A stretch of DNA of 64,000 nucleotides from Strigamia acuminata. Its lineage: Eukaryota > Arthropoda > Chilopoda > Geophilomorpha > Linotaeniidae. The notes beneath the pieces are model-generated. The model was not told the origin of the DNA. It ran no database searches and saw nothing but the letters and a program-made list of their open reading frames with translations. This document shows, one piece after another, positions 40,762-51,384 of the stretch. The translations under genes were made by a program, and so were the position numbers. Position 1 is the first letter of the stretch. Each line of letters opens with the position of its first letter. The stretch is from assembly GCA_949358305.1 (NCBI GenBank), contig OX442319.1:186001-250000 (forward strand). The letters run 5' to 3'.

Positions 40762-43700
40762 TTACATGTCGAAAATGTTGTCGCATAATTGTGTAAGCCT
40801 CGGGCTTGCTAACCACTTCGTCAGTAAGTCAGCTGTATTGAGCTTGCCCATTATGTGTTTGATATCAAACACTTTCGCCTCGTAAAGATCGCGCAGAAAA
40901 TGAAAGCGCACCTCGATGTGCTTGTTTGACTTATTCTCTACGCGATTCTTACTATATTGAATGGCGGCAGTGCTGTCCGCCATTACGCACGGTCTTAGAT
41001 CGCCAAAATAGTCGCGCATAATGGGCACAGCGAAAAAACGTCGGAGCCAAACAAGTTCTCGTACACCATCAACGATGGCAACAAACTCTGACTCCATAAC
41101 TGACAAAGTTGTCATTTTCTGTTTGCGGCATGACCAAGAAATTGGAATGCCGCCTAAAAACACGATGTGGCCTCCGAAACTCTTCCGCTGTTCAACATCA
41201 GTTGCGTAAGACGCATCTGTAAAGACTGATAAGAATGCACTTTTGCATCTGGACAAATTGATGCCATAGTGCTCTGTTGTCTTCAAGTACCTGAGTACTT
41301 GCATGAGCATGTTCACATGTCTTTGGGAATGGGCCTCGTTGTACTGTGAAAGTACAATTGTGGAGAACAGAATGTCTGGTCTTGTTCTCGATGCCAGAAA
41401 TAACAAACTACCAATCAATGATCGGTACGGGAATTTAACCTCAGGTATTTCATCTTTCTTAACTCCAACAATCTCAGTTCCCACTGCTCCCGGCAAGCGA
41501 ACACGATTGGAACCATCAACTCCGAATTGCTTGCAAAGCTTTTGAATATAGTTCTGTTGATGGATAACAATCTTGCCGTTCGACCTGTCAAATTGGATTC
41601 CCAAAAGTAGGGTGACCGGTCCAAGGTTTACTAGTTCGAAATACTTAGCAATCCAAGAAAGTACGTCAGTTTCAATAGACTCATTTCGAGAAAATATGAC
41701 GATATCGTCCACGTATACTATTAAAACCACATCCCGGTCCATTGTGTAGACACAATTGAAACCAGGAACCGGTCGGAACCCCATTTCCAAAAGCTTTTCA
41801 TGTAGCTTTTCAAACCACATTCTTCCCGACTGGTGAAGCCCATATAATGCTTTCACCAGTCGCCAACACTTTCCAGCGTTCTCAGCTGTTTGGAAACCCT
41901 TTGGGATGGACATTAGTTGGGGCTCGTCCAAATCTCCGTAGAGATAGGCCGCTTTGATGTCGATATGTACGTCCCGCCAACCCATGAGGATCACGAGCAT
42001 ACAAAAGAATACAAGGACTAACACAAAATTTACAACGGGGGAGAAAACCTCGTTGTAATCAATCCCAGGACGCTGTTTGAAGCCCTGGGCCACGAGCCTA
42101 GCTCGGTGACGTTTAATTGTCCCTGTATCGTCCCTTTTGAGCTTGTATATCCACTTGCTCCCTAACAGAGGTTGGTTGGCTTGACAATCAACTTCTTCAT
42201 AAACTTTTCTCTCTTGAAAAATGTCAACCTCCTCTTGCATTGCGCTTTTCCAATCCTCTTTGTATTGACTCTGTATGGCCTCTTCATAGGTGTTTGGTTC
42301 TAATGCGCAAAACATTGCAAAGGGATTGGGAACTTCTTGGTCGAGGGACTTGCCCGTGAAGTTAAAAAGTTCCGGATCATACTCGTGTCCGGTTTTCTCA
42401 CACCAGCGCAATGCTTCTACTCGGCTTCTGATAAGTGTTTTGTCGGGTGCGATGTAGTGAGCATATTTCACACCGGCATCCCTGCCTGTCAAGCGCACGT
42501 ATCCTTTCACTTGCCATAAATTCATGTCTAGTTTCAATAAAGGTACCCCTCCCGCAGCAGCTTGTTGTTGACCCCCTCTTACATTAGGAGAAGCCAACAG
42601 TGCTTCTTGAAACAACTCTTCGTCCTCATATTCATCTACATAATCAAACCTAGGCTCAAATTCAATCAGCTTTGGCTTAGGTTGGGGTCCCTTCAAAGGT
42701 TTTGGGGTATCTGGTAGTGGTGGCGCCACTATTGGTAAAACCAAATTATCCGGTATCAGATTAAATATCTCATTATGTGGGCTTATAGGCCGTTTGGCTG
42801 GGATTTCCTCTTGAGGTACTGGGGGACCCGTGGTTAGAATCTCTTCATCGGAATCATCTCCCATTAGGTCAGGGACTAAATCCTCATTATTACTCATGTG
42901 TGGAATAGGAGCCCCATTGGTACTCTTCTCATACCAAAACTGTTCCTCATTGATAGTCACGTGTTTTGACGAATGTACACTATTGCGAATGGGGTCCCAA
43001 ACTCTATAACCCTGAGTTTCTGTACTGTAACCCACTAGGGCCCCACACCAAGACCTCTCCTCTAGCTTGCTCTTTCTTTGTTGGCTAGGGATGTGCACAT
43101 AGCACTTTGACCCGATACAGCGCAGATGTCGAACAGATACCTTCTTATCATGTAATACATTATATGGTGATTTATTGCCCAATTTAGGATGCGGCAGGAG
43201 ATTCTTAAGGTAGACAATCGTGACCACCATTTCCCCCCATAATCGTTTAGGGAAGTCATTTTCAAACATCATTGCACGTGCCCCCTCTAAAATTGTCCGG
43301 TTTGCACGCTCGGCAATGGAGTTCATCTCGGGGGTGTACGCATTAGTGCGCTTGCACTTTATCCCCTCCTGACCCGCGTAATCATCCCAGGCCTTGGAGA
43401 CAAATTCACTCCCATTGTCGGTCCTAATTGTCTTAACCTTCCTCGAGGTTCGCCTCTCAATCTCACGTTGCCACGTCTTGAAAACATCCAGAACATCACT
43501 TTTCTTCTTAAGAATTCTAATCCACATAAAGCGCGAAAAATCATCTATAATTATTAAATAAAAAGTGCCCCCTCCAAGGGATCTGGTTTGAGATGCGCCC
43601 CAAACGTCCATATGGACTAGTTCTAAGATGTCTTTTGTGGCAATAACTCCAATAGGAGGAAAAGAGGCCCTAGTCTTCTTAGCGCGCATACATGCGTCGC

Positions 43701-45444
43701 ATTGGTTCAATTTCCCATTTGTCAATTTAACACCAAAAATGTCTGTGGACTTCTGCATTTCTAAAATGCCCGCTGTATGAAAATGACCCATCCGGCTATG
43801 CCAGTAAGAGATATCTAATGCTTTCTCCTGCTGGAGTGCATTCCCCGTTGCATTTGCTTGCAAAAACCCCAAGTCGTTAGTGGAATTCGCGACCGTGTCG
43901 GTATCCGCTGCCCCTTTCGCTTGCGGCGGTGCTTTAAGCACCTCACTATACGCTGGCTTCGCACTATCACTCGTTTGCTGCGTTACGCTCACACTCGCTG
44001 GAGAAATTAGTGCACTCTGGTTAACAACATTAGCATTTTCAACAATATTAAGTGTGTTAGTCAATTGATCACCCACAGCAACTGCATTCGAGGGCGTCGA
44101 AACTGCAGTTGTGTTTACAGTAAGAGCCGGTATCTGACATGAACTTTTATACATTCTATCTGATTGCCGCCACGCAGTCAGTACTGGCTCGGTGATCTTC
44201 TCTTTAAACACGACCAATTTCCCATTTGCAACACGGGTGATGAAACCAGCTTCGTCTGTTCGCCCCAACAAAATTAAATTTTTACAAAAATTTGGCGCAT
44301 AGAAAACGTTGCGCAATACAAATGGGTGGCCATCAGCCTTAGTAGCTGATTCCAGTCTAATACTGCCTACACCCTCAATCTTGGAGGATCCTTCTCCAAG
44401 GCGAACAGTATAATTGGTAAGCGGTTTGAAATCGATAAACCCGTGTTTACAAAATGTAAAGTGGTCGGTCGCGGCGGTATCTATGTACCACGACATGTCT
44501 TTGTGGCCCGAAGAAACAAATGAGGCAACTGGCATCGAAGATTGTCCGACAGTTTGATGAAGCGACGTGTAAAAGTTCACCAATTCTTCAGATGCGCTGA
44601 GATTAGCCTTCTTGCCACGTGATCGACCGCGTCCACGACCACGGCCGCGCGACTGTGCGACATTCGAGCTCACTTTCTGCATCGGTGCAGAGCCTTGTTG
44701 CTTCGGGGTGGGACAATCTCGCGAGAAATGGCCCCTCCCGCCACAATTAAAACAAATAAGTCCTTTTCCTTGTTGTTGTGGCTGTCCACTAGCAAAAGCT
44801 CCTGTCGACGGCACTGCAGAACTATCAGAAGATCCCGCGTGGGTGCGGTTGTACTCCGCTAAAAGCCTTTCACGCACTTTTGCCGTCGTGAAATCGGCTT
44901 TGTCCCAGTGGTATATTTGTTGCTTGAGTCCTTCCCATTCTGGACCCAAGAAATCCAAATATTGAAATGCAATAAATTTGTCTTCCAAAACAATTTCAAC
45001 GTCTTTAAGTTCTGCCGCCTTTCTATCTATACGTGCCGTAAACACGACCATTTCCTCATCGGGTGCCAATTTCATTTGTAGAAATTCTCTCCTAAGCCTT
45101 GCTTGTCTAGCCATGGTCGTGGGTTGGTAGGCTTCCTTCAATGCGTCCCATGCCTTTTTAGAAGTCGCATGAGCAACAGCAACAACCTTTTGCGCTTCTG
45201 CGCAAGCTAAACAAATCGAGGAACGTGCTTTATGTTCACGTGTCTTAAAGTCACGTATCTCGCGTGGTGTGGCCGCAGCCGTTAACGCTGGCTCATCGCC
45301 CACCACGTGATTCCACGTGCCTTGTTGCTCTAGAATTAGCTGCATGTTGGTTGCCCACGATTCATAATTCGTCCCATCAAGTTTACGTATATTAGGGGCG
45401 AATGGCTTTGAAAAGTCGTCAAATTTCCAATCGCCGGCTGCCAT
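40762..45444 (-). CDS. copia-3 gag-pol polyprotein, 1,560 aa
   Basis: One open frame with gag (zinc knuckle CFNCGGRGHFSRDC, about residue 232), protease (about 320), the GAG-pre-integrase HHCC region (about 545), integrase DDE residues (LVHMDVWGA about 617, IRTDNGSEF about 680, NSIAERANRT about 710), reverse transcriptase (GSKWIYKLK about 1093, YVDDIVIF about 1242) and RNase H (FTDASYATD about 1408; NTADLLTKWL near the end). The ATG at 45444 (MAAGDW) is used; an upstream in-frame TTG is less likely. The protease reads DTAATDH where copia-2 has DTGATDH and copia-1 DCGATDH, so the catalytic-loop Gly is Ala. No stop or frameshift is present. Confidence 0.93.
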   Translation of the reverse strand: MAAGDWKFDDFSKPFAPNIRKLDGTNYESWATNMQLILEQQGTWNHVVGDEPALTAAATPREIRDFKTREHKARSSICLACAEAQKVVAVAHATSKKAWDALKEAYQPTTMARQARLRREFLQMKLAPDEEMVVFTARIDRKAAELKDVEIVLEDKFIAFQYLDFLGPEWEGLKQQIYHWDKADFTTAKVRERLLAEYNRTHAGSSDSSAVPSTGAFASGQPQQQGKGLICFNCGGRGHFSRDCPTPKQQGSAPMQKVSSNVAQSRGRGRGRGRSRGKKANLSASEELVNFYTSLHQTVGQSSMPVASFVSSGHKDMSWYIDTAATDHFTFCKHGFIDFKPLTNYTVRLGEGSSKIEGVGSIRLESATKADGHPFVLRNVFYAPNFCKNLILLGRTDEAGFITRVANGKLVVFKEKITEPVLTAWRQSDRMYKSSCQIPALTVNTTAVSTPSNAVAVGDQLTNTLNIVENANVVNQSALISPASVSVTQQTSDSAKPAYSEVLKAPPQAKGAADTDTVANSTNDLGFLQANATGNALQQEKALDISYWHSRMGHFHTAGILEMQKSTDIFGVKLTNGKLNQCDACMRAKKTRASFPPIGVIATKDILELVHMDVWGASQTRSLGGGTFYLIIIDDFSRFMWIRILKKKSDVLDVFKTWQREIERRTSRKVKTIRTDNGSEFVSKAWDDYAGQEGIKCKRTNAYTPEMNSIAERANRTILEGARAMMFENDFPKRLWGEMVVTIVYLKNLLPHPKLGNKSPYNVLHDKKVSVRHLRCIGSKCYVHIPSQQRKSKLEERSWCGALVGYSTETQGYRVWDPIRNSVHSSKHVTINEEQFWYEKSTNGAPIPHMSNNEDLVPDLMGDDSDEEILTTGPPVPQEEIPAKRPISPHNEIFNLIPDNLVLPIVAPPLPDTPKPLKGPQPKPKLIEFEPRFDYVDEYEDEELFQEALLASPNVRGGQQQAAAGGVPLLKLDMNLWQVKGYVRLTGRDAGVKYAHYIAPDKTLIRSRVEALRWCEKTGHEYDPELFNFTGKSLDQEVPNPFAMFCALEPNTYEEAIQSQYKEDWKSAMQEEVDIFQERKVYEEVDCQANQPLLGSKWIYKLKRDDTGTIKRHRARLVAQGFKQRPGIDYNEVFSPVVNFVLVLVFFCMLVILMGWRDVHIDIKAAYLYGDLDEPQLMSIPKGFQTAENAGKCWRLVKALYGLHQSGRMWFEKLHEKLLEMGFRPVPGFNCVYTMDRDVVLIVYVDDIVIFSRNESIETDVLSWIAKYFELVNLGPVTLLLGIQFDRSNGKIVIHQQNYIQKLCKQFGVDGSNRVRLPGAVGTEIVGVKKDEIPEVKFPYRSLIGSLLFLASRTRPDILFSTIVLSQYNEAHSQRHVNMLMQVLRYLKTTEHYGINLSRCKSAFLSVFTDASYATDVEQRKSFGGHIVFLGGIPISWSCRKQKMTTLSVMESEFVAIVDGVRELVWLRRFFAVPIMRDYFGDLRPCVMADSTAAIQYSKNRVENKSNKHIEVRFHFLRDLYEAKVFDIKHIMGKLNTADLLTKWLASPRLTQLCDNIFDM

Positions 45445-46680
45445 GATCAAATTTCAAAATAATACCGTAGCACAATTCACTTTGCACAAACACTTTCACA
45501 AAAATAATCTGAAGACACAGTAAATTCCCCCAAAAATTAGGCGAAATATCACAATCCACCCTAGGACAAATCTCACTAAGTGAGATGCAAAACTCCACAC
45601 AGTATCCCCCGAGTTCCGACCGGACTCCTAGGACCGCGGGACACTCGGTGGCCAGGGAAAGCCTGTGTGGAAATAGGATGGCACTAGTCGACTGACTAGA
45701 GGGTGCCAAACACACTAAAGGGCCCAAACAAAACCTTAAATAACTAATGACAAGTAATTTCGAACCCCTAAATGCACTTAAATCGATGTGAAGTTGGCAA
45801 AGTTGAGATGATTCGTGTATTTGCGGGACTGTGCGTCGCAAAACGATCCCCAAGCTGGCAGCTGGTCGCTCCCTCGTAGCACGATAGTACGCCGGGGTAC
45901 AGGCTCGTGTGTGTGCGGAATTTCCTTCCTCGCACACAATCGCGATCGTTCGCGACTTCGCAATTGCCGTTGTGCAAATTGCGGCTTTTCCAGTGGATAA
46001 TATGAACGTTTCACGTTCGTAAATGCTCCTGGGAGTGTCCACGGAGCTTCCAAGCACGTTGTCGAAACGTGTGCGCGAAGAAACGTACGTCGTACGTCGT
46101 CGAGTCGCCGCTAAATTGCCGACGATCTTCGTGCGTATTGATACGTGGAGAAATTGCCGAAATCCGCAGCAATTCACGTCAAAAATAAACAAAAAGAGCA
46201 TTAATACTTCATACAACTTATATTTACTGTTGTGTGTGTCCTTTCTCATCCAAAAACCACGAATTCACGGTAAATTTGCTGCACAAACCACTACCAGACG
46301 GGCGCTGCCATCTTGGATTTCCGAAAAACTGGATTCGTGAAGTAAACGCAACTCGACGTGATTTAACAGTTTCCCACTGTTAAATATAACGAAAAATAAT
46401 AATAGTACATTATATTCACTGTTCTTAATGAAAACGCTCGGGTTCCAGCGTTGAAAATCGCTTGAAAACCGTCCAAAAACGAATAATTCCGTCGTTGCCG
46501 CCCGAACTTGGCTTGGCTGCTAAACGACGCACTTCAGACGTTCGTCGATGCCTGGTTTCTGTCTCTACGGTCCGCCCGGGTCGTGCGCGATGTCCGTGGT
46601 TGCCGAAAATATGCGTTCCTGGTCAGAATTTCGGGCTGAGTTCGAATCTGGCCACGAAACTCACGCTGGACTTACAGAGA
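45445..46680 (-). other. copia-3 untranslated leader with hairpin at 45684-45699
   Basis: About 1.24 kb between primer site and gag. It shares with copia-2 a block of TTTGGCACCCT, a hairpin and CATCCTATT. Here the stem is CTAGTC/GACTAG with a 4-nt loop. A 276-codon ORF crosses this region but is not conserved in the other leaders. Confidence 0.6.
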
Positions 46681-46697
46681 ACCACCCTCTGCTACCA
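46681..46697 (-). other. copia-3 primer-binding site, initiator tRNA-Met
   Basis: On the minus strand it reads TGGTAGCAGAGGGTGGT, complementary to the 3' end of initiator tRNA-Met with one difference from the copia-2 site (GGGTGG for GGATGG). It lies one base from the LTR. Confidence 0.88.
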
Positions 46698-46698
46698 A

Positions 46699-47221
46699 TG
46701 TGGAAAATAAATGATGGTGTAAGTCCAAAACAGCATATTTGGCTTTGCCGAAAATCCGCACAGGCGGTGGCCATGTTTAATCATGGTTTTCAACTTAAGA
46801 GTGCATACAGAACAAATCATTTATATGTTACATAGAATCATTGATCAGGTGACTTATGATCACATAAATGTTGAACATAGAACAAATCATGTAAAATGCA
46901 AACAATACGGAAATACATTTGGCATGGCATTTATAATCTTACAAATGCCAGATAATATACATAAACTTAACGCATATAAATACACAAATGTATTTAACAA
47001 CAATGTCACTTAAATGCACGTACAGTATTCCTGCGTATTATACAGATTCGCAACTCAGGGCAGGTAATACAAATACACTGAACAATTAAAGGCACGTTGT
47101 ACTAATGGCGCAATAAACCATAAACTCGCGCCAGATATCATCGCGCAATTAACACGCTTGGTAAGGTAAACATACTCGGACATGCAACTTATTTGCCTAC
47201 AAAAGAAACTTATTTCCAACA
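46699..47221 (-). repeat. copia-3 5' LTR (523 bp)
   Basis: Same length as, and no difference seen from, the 3' LTR. Its outer edge is followed by the TAAAG duplication. Confidence 0.95.
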
Positions 47222-47226
47222 TAAAG

Positions 47227-48205
47227 TTCATCGTAACAATTAAACTCAATTAATGAGCGACACGCGAACGAACAAAGTCTATCGCGTAGCAAAGCAAAAT
47301 GCACAAGCTCAAAAATTGGCTAAGTCCATCTATAGACATACGGGCACTTGACAAAGATGGACGACATCACGTGACCCGAAAGAAAAATCTAAGGCGTATG
47401 GCGACGCCATCTTGCATTTTGCAAAACGAAACTAATACATCCACGAAAAACATTAGAAAATTCCTAACACGCGTAAATTGTCGTTAATTAGACTCTAAAA
47501 CTAAATAAGACCATAAAATCAACGAGAAACTAACATAAACTTCTCCTAACTTCGCGTAGAGGCGCGTGGCGAGAAATAAATCAAGTCACGGCACTCAAAA
47601 ACACTTGTTTGCTCGAGCGGCGAAAAATTATCAAAAATCACTCAAAACTTCAATAAAACTCACGGTTAGTATTACTACAACAGTCAACGCGCCTTGGTGT
47701 GTTCCCACGCTCAGTTTCTCAGCACAAATCGCGTTCAAAATATCCCGAACGCGTGGAGACGATGTGCACCGTGTTAGGTCGCGAAAACAAGATGGCAGCC
47801 AGACACTGATTGAAAAGTGACGTCACTGGTCAGATGACACTAGACACTCCGGCGCCATCTGTCGCAAACAAGACCACACACGCGCAACAGTCACCAAGCA
47901 TGAAAACCAACACCAAGTGCTTACAAAATCAAAGTTAATGAAAACAAAGTCGCGTAAACACTCCGACGGGAAAAGAATGGAGTTTTGATCCCGCATTCCC
48001 CCTCGAAACGTCAGCGAATATCAACAATCAGTAAAAAATATTCTAAAACCAAATATTAGTGCAAAATACATCAAAAAACACAACAACACACTCATCCCAA
48101 TGTAAACAAAAATCAACACGAACACCAAAACTCTTATAAAATTGAAACAATGCTAAAAAACGAATAAATATTAATAAACACTTTAAAAACATAAAAAGAA
48201 GGCTG
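47227..48205. other. Gypsy intergenic spacer, right of copia-3
   Basis: No conserved gene. Short ORFs are unsupported. AT-rich sequence and CGCG words resemble the region before the 3' LTR. Confidence 0.5.
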
Positions 48206-49121
48206 TTATGGCGGATCCTCTTCCTGTTCACAATCATTATACCGAATATTGTTCTCGGCATAATAATTTATACAAATCTCACGTGATTCCGCACTAAATT
48301 TGTCCACTCGGGCGTGTATATCGTCCATATCCACCCGGGAAATAAAACTAGCGCCGCAACCGTATCCAACAGCACTCAGCACTTCCAAAGGGTCCGGAAC
48401 ATCCTCCGAGTCCTTCGCGTCTTCATCCGGGTCGCGATACCAATGTCGGAGGTCCACGATGTGGTAGGGTTGTGTAACACTTCCGTCCTCCTTCATCAGC
48501 AGCACGGTATTCGGTCCGATGATCCGGTGGATGATGTAAATCCCTTCGGTACGCTGCTGGAAACCCGCTGAAACCTGCTTGTCCGCCGACAACAAGATCC
48601 TGCTCCTCAGCGTGACCCAGTCGCCAGGCTTGAAGTCGTGGGGCCGCCGTTTCCGATCGTACCATCGCTTATGTCGCAGGTTCGCTATCTCCAAGTTCTT
48701 CCGCGCCTCGGCTCCGACGCGTAGCATGTATCGATGTAAATACCTCGCCTCATCCGGCGGGAGCGGATCCCCGTCGTCGGTGTCGCTGTCGAGGTCGCCT
48801 GGATAACGCGCTTCCTGTCCAACGATCATCATATACGGTGAGAACTTCAGCGATGTTTGATAGCTGGCGTTAATGGCCAAAATGAAGTAGCCAATATGAC
48901 GGTCCCAATTCACGTGCTCGTCGATGTACGCGAGAATGCAGGTCTTCAGTGACTGGTTCAGGCGCTCCGCCAAATTCCCTTGCGGATGATACACAGATAT
49001 GTACTTATTTACAATGCCCATTCCCGCACAGTGCGCTTGAAAACGCGCAGAACGAAAAGTAGGCGCATTGTCACTAATTAAAGTCTTTGGGAAGGCCCAA
49101 CGTATAGAGTTTAGGGACAAA
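48206..49121 (-). pseudogene. Gypsy integrase, C-terminal part
   Basis: It continues the integrase after the solo LTR: WAFPKTLISDN (second catalytic Asp), NLAERLNQSLK (catalytic Glu), then a basic linker and a GPY/F-like module (DFKPGDWVTLRSR, RIIGPNTVLLM, HIVDLRHWY). It ends in an acidic tail. The frame is otherwise intact; only the insertion separates it from the N-terminal half. Confidence 0.85.
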
Positions 49122-49576
49122 TGTTGTCACAGTCTTGACTTTATAGTGTAGTGTAGAGATTACTTCGTGCGTTTCCGGATTAGCACGATTGTCCCGCGAT
49201 TAGTTTATCATTGTATTATGTCCCGGAATTGCAGATCAGTTGTTATTGCTTTTTATCTAATGCGTGTTTCGTTACCACAACTGATTTACCTTTATATAAT
49301 GATTTGTCTAATTGTCGTCTGCTCTTATGAGCATTTTGTATTAAGAACTTGTTCTGTTTTAAGTTGTTTATGTTTAAACATTGTACAGGACAAATCAAAT
49401 TGAATACAATAGTGATTTGTCCTTCTTATAGTTTGTGAGGTCAAATAACCTCAAACCGTGTATACTGTATTGCATATGTTTTTCCACTGCATTAAAGATG
49501 GCGGCACAATTTGTGCTAGTAATGCAAAACCTTGAAAGTTGCTTCAACTCACCTTATTTAAGATTAAAGGCCAACA
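49122..49576 (-). repeat. Solo LTR (455 bp) inside the gypsy integrase
   Basis: On the minus strand it starts TGTTGGCCTT and ends GACAACA, like the copia LTRs here, but has no internal region. It separates two halves of the integrase between the first and second catalytic Asp; removing it joins the frames. Flanks carry CAAA on one side and CAA on the other, a probable 4-bp duplication with one base lost. An ATTAAAG lies near its plus-strand right end. The family differs from copia-1, -2 and -3. Confidence 0.75.
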
Positions 49577-51384
49577 CAACGTTGCACAAATGCCTCAATT
49601 TGCGCAATTGTAGTTGGAACATCCGCTGCTTCGGTGAGACGGACATCAACCCATCTGCTGGCCGCATCCACCATCACGAACGCGTAGCAATTACCCTGGC
49701 TAGACTTCAACTTTTTCCCAAAGTAGTCGACGTAAATGGTTCTGAAACGACGGCGTGGTTTTGCCGTCTCCATTTCTCCCATTGGCAAACGCCGTTCGAC
49801 CTTTGCTCTCTGGCATGGCCCGCATACCTTGATCCACTCCGCCACATCTTTCTTCATCCCTGGCCAAAAAACACGCGTCTTTAAACGCATCATGGTCTTT
49901 TCAATTCCGAGGTGGCCAGAAGTTGGCGGGAAGTGAAGGCAGTGAAAATAAATTCGTCTCAAAGGCTCTGGCAAGTAAATACGACGCGATTCAGCGCGTT
50001 GGCCAATTGTTACTGGCGGGTACCTACACAGAAGCCCATGATACAAGGCCATGTCAACAGATTGCTTTTTAATTTTCTCAGCCTCGTCTTCGTCAGGCGG
50101 CAAATGCCCAGTATCCAGATACATTATAATACCCTTCGCCCAACCATCAGCCAACTGAACTTCCCTCATTCTTTTCTGAGTTGGCAAAAGCTCGTAAGCC
50201 GGATGCTCAGCCGGTCGATCCTCATCCAAATCTTCGGATTCGTATGGCGAGACTTGGTCGTCCACCAAAGGTTGTTGAGTCTGCCTCGAACGCGTATTTG
50301 GTCGCGTCGGCAAAGGTGGCACCGTAGTCCGATATTCGTCGGAACTATGGTCACTCAAAAATCGCTCGCTACCAGATTTTCCTCTATTCGAAACTGGTGA
50401 CGCTGGTGAAGACGAATGCTCACTTCTTGCAGGTGATACAATCTTTTTGGGTCTTCCAACTTTACGTTTTTGTTTTGGTGGCCGTCCTCTTTTCCTTTTA
50501 GGCACAGGATCAGAAGGAACCACTTTGACCTTACAGGGCCTTCCAACACGCCTTTTTGGCGGCAAGGCAGCTGGAGGCGTAATTACACCGGAGAGCTGGT
50601 GTGCACCGAACACGGCATTTTCCATGTCGGCCGGCACACTACCCCCCCTCAAGGGGCCGGGGGGTTTGGGGGGTCGGGTATTTAAATCCCCAAACAACTC
50701 AAGCGGTTCCAACTCCTCAAATTCACGTTTTTTTTGAAGAATACGCGACTTCTTCCGAAGTTTGGCCGCGTTAACGATCTTTGAGCCAGATGGTTTAGGC
50801 ACGAAATGCTCGCCAAGCTCCACCATCTCAATGGTCGGCCAACTCGCGAAATCGTCAAAGAATGCACAATATGTCGCATCATCAACGAGCGGACAATCAT
50901 CATCGCCAATTTCAATGGCTGGATCTACAGGAGCTCTGCTCAACGCATCAGCGACACGATTGCTAGTGCCACTGCAATGCAGAAACGTAAATCGAAAGTC
51001 TGACATCGACAGAATCCATCGAGCCAATCTGCCCTTCGGTTCGCGTTGAGCAAAAAGCCATTTTAAACACTTGTGATCGCTCTCAAGGTAAAAATCCATA
51101 AGCTCTAAGTAACTGCGGAAACGCTTAACTGCCCAAACAGCAGCTAGACACTCGATCTCCGTAACATTATAATTCTTTTCCGCACTATTTAAAGCGCGCG
51201 AAGCAAATGCAATTGGCACACGAATGCCGTTATTATCCAATTGCATCAACGCAGCACCCAAGCCTGAGTAGCTCGCGTCTGTTTGCAGAATATACGGCTT
51301 CGACCAGTCAGGAAACCTCCGCTGCAAAGTTGACGTCGCAACTTGGTCCCGCAGATACTCGAACGCTGCTTGACAGCCATCCGT
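49577..51384 (-). pseudogene. Gypsy RNase H and N-terminal integrase
   Basis: RNase H is marked by LQTDASYSGLGAAL and TEIECLAAVWAVKRFR (about 51265-51110), then a long proline- and lysine-rich tether with repeated KRKRGRPPK/KVGRPKK motifs that look like AT-hooks (about 50440-50600). Next come the integrase zinc region (HFPPTSGHLGIEKT...CGPCQRAK, about 49790-49900) and the first catalytic Asp (IYVDYFGKK). The frame is continuous with the reverse transcriptase across a single TAG at 51385-51387, a nonsense change in a segment where the family usually has Trp. The solo LTR interrupts it at 49576. Confidence 0.85.

Larger units (their letters stand above)
40217..47221 (-). mobile_element. Full-length Ty1/copia element copia-3, recent insertion
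   Basis: 7,005 bp with two 523-bp LTRs that look identical by eye, a perfect 5-bp target duplication TAAAG (40212-40216 and 47222-47226), an initiator-Met primer-binding site, a polypurine tract and one uninterrupted gag-pol frame. It has inserted into the spacer between integrase and ORF3 of the gypsy element, in the same orientation. All structural parts for mobility are present except that the protease motif has one unexpected residue. Confidence 0.95.

Noticed and set aside
45419-46249. 276-codon ORF in the copia-3 leader, possible extra gene
   Set aside because: It overlaps the gag start in another frame and is not kept as one frame in the copia-1 or copia-2 leaders; the shared parts look like RNA structure.
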